Of a DNA stretch of 64,000 nt, positions 1-9,249 are shown one piece after another; position 1 is the first letter of the stretch; the number at the start of each line of letters is the position of its first letter. The notes under the pieces are model-generated. The model worked only from the letters and a program-made list of their open reading frames with translations. It was not told the origin of the DNA and did no database searches. The stretch is taken from positions 5,146,001 through 5,210,000 of the forward strand of contig JAJTUQ010000002.1 of NCBI GenBank assembly GCA_021399445.1, written 5' to 3'. The DNA is from Xylogone sp. PMI_703 (taxonomy: Eukaryota > Ascomycota > Leotiomycetes). Made by a program: the position numbers and the translations under genes.

Positions 1-2
1 TA

Positions 3-1323
3 GTCAGCAGCAAATGGAGACAACTTGTTCAGGAGCGGCTTTATCGTCATTTGAAGATCAAAGGCACCAGGGAATCCGTCCACCAAGCTGTGTCATGGTT
101 TACAGATCATCCTCACCTTTGCGAATACGTTAGGCACATTGAGATATGGTTCCCCGTCTTCCAGCAACAGACTATAGTCGTAGACCAAGACTTCCACAAC
201 CACTCTACTCTTATTGATCGATCTACTCTTATTAGGTCACTCGCCCAGCCCGCTGGAGATCTTGAAACCATCGTTTACTATCAATCGCCGTCCAATAATT
301 GTACGTTGGAAGAAATCTTCCATTTCATTAAGCTCACTTTCGCAAAAGCGTCGATCTTAACATTAGAGGGTGGTGAACGCAAAAAGCCTCCCATGGTTAG
401 GCATTTTATTGACCATGAGCGGACTAAAAGTCTCCCGGTGCTAGAGTCAATAGAGACTTTAGTGTGTAAGGGCCAATGGAACCTGATTCGCAGTAATGAA
501 GATTTCCAAACCATAGCTGGAGCATTACCAAGATTAAGTGAGTGGCATGGATCGTATGCCAAACCAAAGTCAAAGAGCTACCTATCAATGGCGACCATCT
601 TACCGTGCTTGCCACTGAATCTCACGCATCTAAACATCTGCCTGGAAGGGGATTATAGAAGGGAAGCAGTGTCACCAAGCTTTGTCAGAAAGATCCAGCA
701 AAAGACGCACTTTTGCGTAGACATGGCCAAATCCATTCCTACATTGGAGCATCTCACCTATACTGGTAGAGTTTGTCACTCTTTTTTCGATTTTGCTTCG
801 AAATTATCAAGTGTGCGCACGACAAGACTGAAGACGGTAGATTTGGTTGTCAAAAACTGTTGCCGACCAAATTTCCAGTGGAATGACGGATCTGGCATCA
901 CTGACCTTGCATTTATCCAGGCATTTGAAGCACTTGTTACCGCGGGGGTCAAATCATTGAATACTCTGGCGAAGGTGGAGTTCTTGAGAATCAGGTTCAT
1001 TGATCTCGGTATGTTCAGATAATGATGTTGACGTGATCTATGTTTCTCACTCTTTCTCATTAGACTCTCAAGTTCCACCCCTCAACCCATACTTCCAATT
1101 GGAGCACAACCAATGTACTGGACTCTGGAGTGAGACTATTGTTGACCACCTCGCCAGAGTACGACCCCATGCTGCGTATCTCGAATCTGATAGCGATTCC
1201 GAAATAATCTTAGATAAGAACGGTAGGCTATGGAGTGGTCCGCCATCATTCAAAGCCCGGCCGACATCAATCAAAGTTTCGAGCTACCTTCAACTTTCCG
1301 TCTCGGGTATTACGATTACTTGA
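3..1323 (+). CDS. F-box-like hypothetical protein, N-terminus cut off by window edge
   Basis: The reading frame is open to the left window edge, so the start codon lies outside. The model is exon 3-1008, a 55-nt intron 1009-1063 (GTATGT...TTAG) and exon 1064-1323, giving about 421 visible residues. The visible N-terminus (KWRQLVQERLYRH) resembles the segment that directly follows the F-box helix in many Pezizomycotina F-box proteins. The rest has no motif I can name, and the F-box itself would be upstream of the window. If so, the role would be substrate choice for an SCF ubiquitin ligase, which is inferred from resemblance only. The second exon contains NPYFQLEHNQC and ends with a short Ser-rich tail. 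It converges with the GPI14 gene on the other strand. Confidence 0.6.
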
Positions 1324-1633
1324 ACGTTTACATAACGTATTGCTTCATTGTCTGTGACAATAACATTGCTGTCGTATGGCGTTAACTGGAATTAGCATCA
1401 TATTTACATGGTCGGAGTGGCTAGCGGAATTTACGGCATGGAGTTTTCGGATGGTTTATATTAAGGATTGAGCATCGCGGAAAAGGCGTCGGTCCCATCA
1501 GATACCAATTAGTGTGCTTTTTGTCAACAAATCGATCTAGCGTATTGAAAGTATTGCTGAATGTAAATCGATTCAATGAATTACACATAGCTTATGAGCT
1601 TTATTGATGGATACTTAATACAAGTGCTTCTCC
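1324..1633. other. Convergent intergenic spacer
   Basis: AT-rich 3' spacer between the F-box-like gene (+) and GPI14 (-). No reading frame, RNA gene or repeat is evident. Confidence 0.6.
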
Positions 1634-3004
1634 CTACTCAGTATGTATCTTTCCCTCACGCCTCGAATTCGAGCCAATGTCGGAGACAATGATACCTAGA
1701 ATCCAAATATTGGTTAAGAAGAACAAGATACTAGCTAGCCATAACCCTGGGACAAAGGTGCTTTGGCCTAGAAATTCTAATTCGAATCCTTGCTGCAGCC
1801 ATAATGCTTGAGTTGCAACCCATACCAGTGCAGCCATGATTCCAAGGTACTTCTGCTTCAGAAGTGACGAATCAGGCAGGTAAAAGGGTAAGAACACCAT
1901 GTACCACAGAAAGTACTGCGAGGATATTAGATATAAGGGTCACTAATGTGTGAAACCGGGCCAACTCACCTGGCTTGTGCAAACTTTATTGAAGGACACG
2001 AACGCAAAAGTCTGTGCCAACATAGTGGATGCCAGATCCTTCTTGGCAAGAATAAGAGGCAACGCAAACGCCGCTAGGAAGAGCTGCGGTAAGAAAGCTA
2101 ATGACTCCAAAGGTATGGAACTGACGCCAACTGGAGAAGAGTTCAAGTACAGAAGGGTATTGTATGGCGAAAAGTTGTGGCGGTGGTCGATTCGTGTGAC
2201 ATGATGCAGATAAGTATGCTGGAGGAACGGCCAGCCATAACTTCACTATGTCAGAATACTATGTAAAAAGTGAAGGGTCATAGCTTACATAGAATACATG
2301 GCAAGGTTCAAGGTCGCAAATGTAATAAGGCTTATAAACGTAATCTGCACCCGCGATCCATTGAGAAATTTCCTCACTCGGCCGAAAATGTCCAAGTCTT
2401 TTGAAGACCCAACACCTTCACTGTAGTTTAAATGCTCGTCATCAAGCCACCATATGATAGACGGTGCATATATGAAGGGGTAAATCTTGAAATGAACCCC
2501 AAGTCCTAATAGAAGGCCTGCTAGAATAATTCTCTTTTGCATGACGGCCCATAGTAAAGCCATAACCATGACGCCTAGCAATCCCTCTGAACTTCCCCTA
2601 GTGCTAATCGTGGCAACCATTGGATTGAGCAGCCAAATACTGGCAAATTTCAAGGCCCTATCCATTGGCATTTTCTTCGAGCTTATTAGCACTTGTACAA
2701 TTAACCATCCCGCAACAATGTCTCCGACAGCGAAGAGGGCCTTTCCAAATGAGAACCACGTGCTTGACCATGCTGTTGGCAATAGCATCCATGCAAGCAG
2801 TGGCGTATATCGGTAAGTCTCCCTATCGTATGGCGAGCCTCCATGCGCTGCAAAACGAGCAGCGTCTGTGAAGACATAGTAGTCAATGTCTGTGTATTTC
2901 ATAGGAGAATTGGCATCTTGCCAAAGTCCATAAAAGAACAGGATGACCCGCAAAGCAATTGCAGAAGAAAAAACAAGTGAAGGGCTGGAAAAGAACTGGG
3001 CCAT
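1634..3004 (-). CDS. GPI14: GPI mannosyltransferase 1 (Gpi14/PIG-M)
   Basis: Adds the first alpha-1,4-mannose from dolichol-phosphate mannose to GlcN-PI on the ER lumenal side during GPI-anchor synthesis (family knowledge). Exons on the minus strand are 3004-2289, 2240-1970 and 1915-1634, with introns of 48 and 54 nt, giving 422 aa, the usual PIG-M length. Seen in sequence: a lumenal DxD-type motif (YTDIDYYVF) near residue 40, several hydrophobic segments, the family block FLQHTYLHHVTRIDHRHNFS rebuilt across intron 1, and FNKVCTSQYFLWY rebuilt across intron 2. The first Met of the ORF at 3052 is not used because the PIG-M N-terminus begins at MAQFFSS (3004). The gene is divergent from TRAX across a 237-bp shared promoter region. 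Confidence 0.93.
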
Positions 3005-3241
3005 ATTTATTTGAAACAACAAAGGACGAAGAATATGTGAAGAGAAAACCAATTCAGGGCTAATTCTACGTGCACGTCATAATCATTATTGTGTTCTCTA
3101 GGGAGATGTTGTGGCCATCTTACCGAAACAAACTCAAAGTGCTGTATCAAGGGATTATCGGCAGCAGGTTTTAGCGGGCCGCGGGTGCTTGCATAGTATC
3201 CGCCTGATTTCTCGTAACACAACACTTCTTGCGTCACAAGG

Positions 3242-4221
3242 ATGGCAAGCCCTGAGAACCAGTTAGATGTGAGAACATCTGGTAATTCAAGGGGAACTAA
3301 AAGAAACTTCAAAGAATATCAAGGGAAGAGCGGTAATGAAACAAAAATGGAGTTAGATCAACCTGGTCGAGTTTCTCCATTCATGCCCATGTTTGAAGGA
3401 TTTAGAGCTGAGTTGGATGAACATCACGATCGACGAGAGCGAATTATAAAAGCTACACGAGATATTACAGCCTTAAGTAAGAAGCAGTAGGTATCTAACA
3501 GGCCAATTGACATTATAGAATTTTGCTAATATTCCTTGTCCAGGATTTTTGCCCTACAGCGGTAAGGCGTCACATGTTCAGAAGACATCCCCTTTTCTTG
3601 TTTGCTAATGGCTTCAGTGCTCGATCGCTTGGTGAATTCGAACCAGCAATAATGAAAGATGTTTCTCAATATGATGAGCAAATAAAGTCAAAATTTACCT
3701 CAATTCTGCCTGACTTACAGGGGCTCAATTCCTGGCGTTATAGACGTAATATCACAGGGGCCATTCAAGAATTTCTCGAAGCTCAGAGCTTCGGTTATTA
3801 CATTAAATATGAACGGCTTCTGGAATTCCGCACAGCTGAGGAATGCTTTCCAAAAGGGATTTTGCTCACTCCTGAAGACTACATCTTGGGATTATTTGAC
3901 TTAACCGGAGAGATGATGAGGTTCGCCATCACCACTTTGGCTACTATGGGTGGGTTGCCTACCTTTAAAGATGCTACATCTCAGAATGGAGCTCGGAATC
4001 TCTTGTCAGATATGCAAGAGATCAGAGCATCTTTTGAGGCTCTAGATATGACAGCATTTGGAGGGGGTGCCATAGGCAAAGATGTTCAGAAGAAGATGGA
4101 AGTGATGAGGACTTGTGTCGAGAAGGTGGAGAGTGCTGTGTATGGCATGAAGGTTCGGGGCAGAGAGCGGCCAAAGGGATGGGTCCCTCCAATGTCAGAT
4201 GATAGAATGCCAGAAGATTAA
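3242..4221 (+). CDS. Translin-associated protein X (TRAX)
   Basis: TRAX partners with translin to form the C3PO nuclease, which acts in small-RNA and tRNA processing (family knowledge). Exons are 3242-3486, 3544-3561 (only 18 nt) and 3618-4221, giving 288 aa. Both introns (57 and 56 nt) carry a TTTGCTAAT branch region near an AG acceptor. Splicing rebuilds the block ALSKKQIFALQRARSLGEFE, which matches the conserved TRAX helix. Skipping the small exon would delete IFALQR and leave other in-frame problems. Other markers are MFEGFRAELDEHHDRRERI near residue 55 and LFDLTGEMMRFAI, the acidic helix that distinguishes TRAX from translin. The protein starts with a basic, polar N-terminus. No translin gene is seen in the window. 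Confidence 0.92.
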
Positions 4222-4516
4222 AATCGAGTCTCCTGAAATTATTCAAATAGTACTTGGTCAACTTGTAAAGTGAAGGGGCCTTAATAAGCGCTACAATTTA
4301 TTTGCACGCAATATCTTCGATAGTCAGGAATTCTATTAAAAAACATATCCTAGCTTCATGTAATGATTTAGTTCCACATAATGATTACCTCAAGCTACTA
4401 GTCTCCATTCTAAAGCATCAGCTTGCTTGCCTCCTATGTGTAGATTTTGAGACGAGTCTAAGCTTCTACTCCCATATAGCAATCGTATATTTTGGAATAA
4501 GATCAGGAAATTTCAA

Positions 4517-4624
4517 GGCAACTTGGCCGAGCGGTTATGGCGCTAGCTTCAGGTTTCTGATTCGAAGAATCGGCAGAATGATCGCTAGTTCGAAAGAGCG
4601 TGGGTTCGAGTCCCACAGTTGTCA
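4517..4624 (+). tRNA. tRNA-Leu(CAG) with intron
   Basis: Acceptor stem GGCAACT (4517-4523) pairs with AGTTGTC (4617-4623), discriminator A4624. Anticodon stem CTAGC (4543-4547) pairs with GCTAG (4584-4588). The loop gives anticodon CAG at 4550-4552, followed after G37 by a 29-nt intron (4554-4582). A long variable arm fits a class II leucine tRNA, and the T arm is GTGGG-TTCGAGT-CCCAC. Pol III stop signals (TTTT and TTTTT) lie at 4631-4642. A covariance search (tRNAscan-SE) should call Leu-CAG with an intron. Confidence 0.9.
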
Positions 4625-5348
4625 TTATTATTTTACCTTTTTCGTCCTTTAGTTTTTGATGTTTACTTTTTGTTAAGCTTCCGGGATAAAGTCTCCATCT
4701 AATTCTACAAATCTAGCTCAATTCAATTTCTTGCTGCGTTTTTACGTTCGCCTGGGAGTGGGAGATTTTTTTTTTGGCAAACTCAAATGTGTGTTCTATT
4801 GATAGACCCCACTTCTAGCCCCGCCTAGCGCTTTGTGCCCCGCCAAGGCCATCTCGTCCATCTACAGAGTAAGAACAGTATTATCAAGAGTTTGACTTGA
4901 GAAATTATATATTGGGCGAAGGAAAATAATAAGGCGGTATATGCAGGCGATTGGTTGAGCTATCCATAACCCATTGATGGAGGACATAAACCTCCTTAGA
5001 TTAGCCACGGCCCATGTCTCCGTTGGATGAAGCCATGGTAGCCAGCTATGCTTTTGCTATCTGTAATAGCCATTATTGCGGCTTAAGACTGCTTTGCCAA
5101 AATAGACATTCAATCCCCAGGTGCTAGCTAGTATTTAACAGAATGTTTCCTATATTATTAATGAGATTAAAATTGAGGGACTTGATAACTAGTAAGCTCC
5201 GGGGAGAATGGTCAAAGTTGTGCAGAACTCGAATTCAAGGGGCTTTCTGAAGACCTCTCTTCTGTTACCCGTAGGATCAATCCAATTTACTCAATTCAAT
5301 AAGATTATTCACTGAATGAAGTAAACTACCAAAAAAATCAAAAAATGA
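4625..5348. other. Intergenic spacer between tRNA genes
   Basis: AT-rich stretch with homopolymer T and A runs, including the Pol III stop tracts of both neighbouring tRNA genes (4631-4642 for tRNA-Leu; A-runs 5331-5345 for the minus-strand tRNA-Gly). No protein gene is supported. Confidence 0.55.
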
Positions 5349-5419
5349 TGCATTAGCCGTGAATCGAACACGGGGCCCATCGATGGCAACGATGGATTTT
5401 ACCACTAAACCACTAATGC
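5349..5419 (-). tRNA. tRNA-Gly(GCC), copy 1
   Basis: 71-nt cloverleaf on the minus strand with no intron. The acceptor stem is GCATTAG/CTAATGC with discriminator A, the anticodon loop contains GCC within CGTTGCCATCG, and the T arm is CCGTG-TTCGATT-CACGG. The downstream T-rich stop is read from the A-runs at 5331-5345. It is identical over all 71 nt to the copy at 5950-6020 and lies in the opposite orientation. Confidence 0.95.
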
Positions 5420-5421
5420 TG

Positions 5422-5947
5422 ATTGTTGTAGACCCGGCCCTTATGCTATCTCATCTTTCAACAGCTCCTCATCAGTTTAGCAAAACGGAAAAGGGAGCTT
5501 TCGCGGAGTAAACGAGCTAACAGTGGGAACCCCTCTGTACACCAGCATCCTACGGTATCATTCGCGGTAGGTCGGACGCAAGACAAGCTTCCCCAGATAA
5601 GAAGTAGTACGAAGTTTCTTGGAGACCTATGAACTGGCAGTTGATCTACGCATAAAGAGGCTTTGCATCAGTCCTCAAAAGTCATATTTCGAGATATGAC
5701 GAAATCATAGTGACGGCTTGAAGCTTGCATTTTTAGTCTACCTGCTACTTCTGCAACCCAAGTCCACCGCTCCTATGGATGGAGCCTGTGACGTTTCTCG
5801 TTAGATTCCCGAGGCTCTCTCATCAGCGATATTCCGCGAGATAAAAGGCTGATTTAACTCCGATGTGGCTAACCACTATCGGATCTAAGTATTAGCTTTA
5901 TATATTTTAATGAGGATCACAATTTCAACAACCGGAGAAACACCGAC
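5422..5947. other. Spacer between inverted tRNA-Gly genes
   Basis: 526 nt forming the shared upstream region of the two divergent tRNA-Gly genes. No ORF of interest, no other RNA gene and no internal repeat was noticed. Confidence 0.5.
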
Positions 5948-5949
5948 CA

Positions 5950-6020
5950 GCATTAGTGGTTTAGTGGTAAAATCCATCGTTGCCATCGATGGGCCCCGTG
6001 TTCGATTCACGGCTAATGCA
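5950..6020 (+). tRNA. tRNA-Gly(GCC), copy 2
   Basis: Identical 71-nt tRNA-Gly(GCC) on the plus strand: acceptor GCATTAG/CTAATGC, anticodon GCC, T arm CCGTG-TTCGATT-CACGG. It is followed at once by strong Pol III T-runs from 6024 onward (TTTTTT, TTTTT, TTTTTTTTT). Confidence 0.95.
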
Positions 6021-6501
6021 TCATTTTTTGATTTTTGATTTTTTTTTGTTGATTCTTTAGTCCCTGTCCATCAACAATCGTTGTAGGGATAAGCAGTCCT
6101 TGTCCAAAGCGGGTCAATGGATCAGCAATTCTGGTTCCACGCACATCACAATACAGCACCGAGTGACTCGAGCACACCGATATTTCAGAATTACGAACTC
6201 TTTGGGGTAAGATTAAGACCACGGACCATCGACCGTGGCCACGTGAGTGGAGAATTTTATGAGTTCCTGGACCCCCGCGAAATGCCATATTGAAGCGCCA
6301 ATCCTCTTTTTCACCGGCTAGCGTCGATGCCCGTGTTGAGCTACTGCAGACCCCTGAACCGAGGGGTGGGCAGGGTCTGTGGCGTCCCAAAGCTAGCAAA
6401 ACAGTATTTCCTTAGGTTCTTATCAAAGAGTTAGGCTTCCTACCTCATTCACCCAACTCTTCAATAACACTTTCACGAAGAGTAATCTAACTGTCAACAA
6501 G
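6021..6501. other. Intergenic region upstream of the Mpv17-like gene
   Basis: Holds the T-run terminator of tRNA-Gly copy 2 and the presumed promoter and leader of the Mpv17/Sym1 gene. The minus-strand ORF at 6013-6399 has no recognisable protein content and I do not call it. Confidence 0.5.
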
Positions 6502-7196
6502 ATGCTACGGTGGTAAGTAAACTCGTTGCACCTCGATTCTTTGAGGTTTCCTGCAGCCGTTATTTTGGTGATATAGAAACCTTGCTAACAGGAGCAATGT
6601 ATTTCCAGGTACCAGAGGAAGTTGGCTACAAGCCCTCTTCTAACACAGAGTGTCACTACAGCAGTGCTCTTCGCAACTGGTGATGCAGCAGCACAACAGC
6701 TGGTGGAGAAGAGAGGCTTGAAGAAGCATGATTTTGCTCGTACCGGCCGAATGGTGTTGTATGGAGGAGGTGAGTGTTTCTAGTGTAGCTCTAGTAGTTT
6801 CTTTTGTGATTTCTATGATCAATCACTAACAATCAGTGTTGTTTAGCCGTATTCGGACCTGCTGCAACAACCTGGCTCAAATTTTTGCAACATAAGATCG
6901 TGCTTAAGAATAAAAATGCCGAACTCATCAGTCGTGTTGCGGCTGACCAATTGATTTTTGCACCGACCAACTTATTCTTCTTCTTAAGCAGCATGGCAGT
7001 AATGGAGGGAACGAGCCCGAAGGACAAACTGGACCAAAGTTACAAGTCTGCCATCACAAGCAATTGGATGGTCTGGCCTTTTGTTCAGGCTGTAAACTTC
7101 AAGCTGGTCCCCTTGCACCATCGAGTTCTCGTTGTCAATGTCATTTCTATTGGATGGAACTGTTATCTCAGCTTTCTCAACAGCAAAGCATCTTGA
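6502..7196 (+). CDS. SYM1: Mpv17/PMP22 family membrane protein (Sym1-like)
   Basis: Small integral membrane protein of the Mpv17/Sym1 family, usually in the mitochondrial inner membrane and involved in stress tolerance and mitochondrial metabolite homeostasis (family knowledge). Exons are 6502-6512 (11 nt), 6609-6769 and 6847-7196, with introns of 96 and 77 nt, giving 173 aa, the standard length. The tiny first exon gives MLRW, and splicing rebuilds [15 protein letters not shown], the canonical start of the family. Further markers are [28 protein letters not shown] (the family W-x-x-WP-x-N-like signature) and a C-terminus ending near [11 protein letters not shown]. Four hydrophobic segments are expected. 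It lies head-to-tail with eIF4E. Confidence 0.94.
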
Positions 7197-7887
7197 ACTG
7201 GATACATAAACTGCTTTGGACAGACTCCTAGGCTGCTTCATGGGGAACTTGCGATTTTACAATTAACGAAAAAAGGACTTCTTTCGCGGACCATAGACAG
7301 CGATGGCGTTATGGAGGGATAGATAAATATGTTTTAGAATCCTCGAACACTTTGAGGAGACTTCTGGTCTTATTCTAGAATTGAATTGAGCTGTATTTGG
7401 GATCTCAACATCCTTTTCTGAACCCAGTGAATAACAAAGTTGCTTTTATGATAACTAGTGAGGATTGCCTACCAACGCTAGACTATAAGTTATTCGTTAT
7501 GTTATCGTATTCCGTTGAAACACTGGATATGCTATCACGTGGTGTTGACAGCTGTTTGTGCCTGAGGATGTAACACCAGGCTAAGCACTCCTGCGGCTTG
7601 TGCCTTCTCCAAAAAGATGCGGAAAGCCCACCAAGCAATCATCTTCGCAGACAAAATCTACCTCACTTCAGATTTCGCATTCAACAGCTTGCCTGGAGCA
7701 ACTGTCGCCTGCATTTTCTTCAGAGACTGATACCCTTCTCATCACTTCATCAGATTCAAAGATTCCTGTGGATACTTGGATCAACTCAAATCTGGTGAAA
7801 CGAAGATATTCAGTTGAAAACTTACATTCGCTCCACTCTCGTACGCCCTCTTTACCTTTCTTACACAGATCAATCACATTTGAGATC
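7197..7887. other. Sym1-like 3' region and eIF4E leader
   Basis: Contains the 3' end of the Mpv17-like transcript and the presumed 5' leader of eIF4E. The eIF4E frame is open from 7600 to the ATG at 7888 without any in-frame ATG. Another frame holds an ATG with a purine at -3 (7617), giving a 37-codon uORF that ends at 7730, and an ATG-stop pair lies at 7568-7573. Whether these are transcribed is unknown. Confidence 0.5.
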
Positions 7888-8766
7888 ATGGCTACCGCAG
7901 CAACTGGAGAGGCGACCTCGTCTGACCAGGTCGACCTGTCTACAATCCCCATTTCCCCAGATGGAGGTGACAAAGCCACCGACGCAAAGCCATCTGATGA
8001 CGAGCAGATCACCGTCTTTCACGACAAGGATAACTTCAATGTCAAGCACCCTTTGATGAACACTTGGACCCTATGGTTCACCAAACCACCTAGTGGCAAG
8101 GTTTGTTTAGCGGCTTCTGAGAACATGCGGACCAAGCGCTAACAATAGTCAGGGAGATAACTGGAATGACCTGTTGAAGGAAGTCATTACTTTTAATTCT
8201 GTTGAGGAATTCTGGGGTGTATATGTACGTTGGCTAGCTTTGTTGTTTTCGTTAATCCTACTAACACCTGAGATTAGAACAATATCGCCCCCACATCTGA
8301 GCTGGCTCTCAAATCCGATTACCACCTCTTTAAAGTGGGAGTCCGACCAGAATGGGAAGATGTCCAGAACAAGCATGGAGGTAAATGGTCTTATCAATTC
8401 AAGGAGAAACGCAATGTCCCTATCGATGAGCTCTGGCTCCATGTCATGCTCGCAGCAATCGGCGAAACTCTAGAGGATGAGGGAGACGGAGAGGTTATGG
8501 GTGTCGTTGTCAACGTCAGAAAAGGATTTTACAGAATCGGTGTTTGGACCCGAACCATTGGCAAGAGTATTCCTGGTGGAGGTGATGGAGACCAAGCGGG
8601 TGGCAAGGGCCGATCCCCTGAGAAAGGCAAGGAGATTCTCATGAATATTGGACGAAGATTCAAGGAGGTTCTCAAGCTACCTCCATCAGAATCTGTGGAA
8701 TTCTCTGGTCACACGGATAGCGCCCACAGTGGAAGCACACGTGCCAAAGCCAAGTTTGTTGTGTAG
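7888..8766 (+). CDS. eIF4E: Eukaryotic translation initiation factor 4E (cap-binding)
   Basis: Binds the mRNA 5' cap and recruits eIF4G for translation initiation. Exons are 7888-8100, 8153-8224 and 8278-8766, with introns of 52 and 53 nt, giving 257 aa. The start at MATAATGE is the first ATG in the frame. Cap-pocket and structural tryptophans are visible in NTWTLWFTKP, VEEFWGVYNNI and RPEWEDVQNKHGGKW, followed by WLHVMLAAIGE and VVVNVRKGFYRIGVWTR. A Gly-rich loop (IPGGGDGDQAGGKGR) sits before ILMNIGRRFKEVL. The acidic, Ser/Thr-rich first 45 residues are a typical variable tail. The long open leader upstream is treated as a separate observation. Confidence 0.97.
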
Positions 8767-9249
8767 ACTACTCTACCAACTATTCCCTGAGATGAGATTT
8801 CCTTTATGTTATTTTCTCATTAGTATCACGATACGACGGCATGGGCCACGATGAAATCACGGTTCCTTGATATCACGGTAGTATGCATAGAGGAAGTAAG
8901 GCCTACAGCTGATTTTCGCTGAAATATCCTGGCCTACTATAGCTATTGTTCCCATCTTCAGGAGGGTTTCCTTAACGGCGTTACACTCTACTTGGTGAGA
9001 TCTTTATGATCTCTAGTATGTTCATAGGTGTGGCACATTAATAAAAGTTATAGCTTCGATCCCGGTGTTCTTATGCTCTATTTGATGATTTTTGAATGGC
9101 TGATGATAGCCGTAGAAAAATACATTAGGCTATGAGTGAGGGGTACAAAGGGCATCGTTCCTTGGCTAGGTTGACTAACCTGGAGATGCCCAATACATGG
9201 GTTTCTATCTCTATGATGATACTTTTCTCTATGTCCTTTTATGCGCTGA
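8767..9249. other. Convergent 3' region
   Basis: Spacer between eIF4E (+) and the acyl-CoA synthetase (-). An AATAAA-type motif lies at about 9040-9045, a possible poly(A) signal for eIF4E. Nothing else was recognised. Confidence 0.5.

Larger units (their letters stand above)
5333..6036. repeat. 89-bp perfect inverted repeat carrying the tRNA-Gly pair
   Basis: Arms 5333-5421 and 5948-6036 are reverse complements over 89 bases. They include the whole tRNA-Gly(GCC), 2 bases of 5' flank and 16 bases of 3' flank with the T-run. The spacer is 526 nt. Flanking sequence beyond the arms diverges, which suggests either an inverted duplication of a minimal tRNA unit or concerted evolution. Confidence 0.9.

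Noticed and set aside
6013..6399. 128-aa minus ORF next to tRNA-Gly
   Set aside because: It runs through the tRNA terminator region and has no domain or plausible splice partners.
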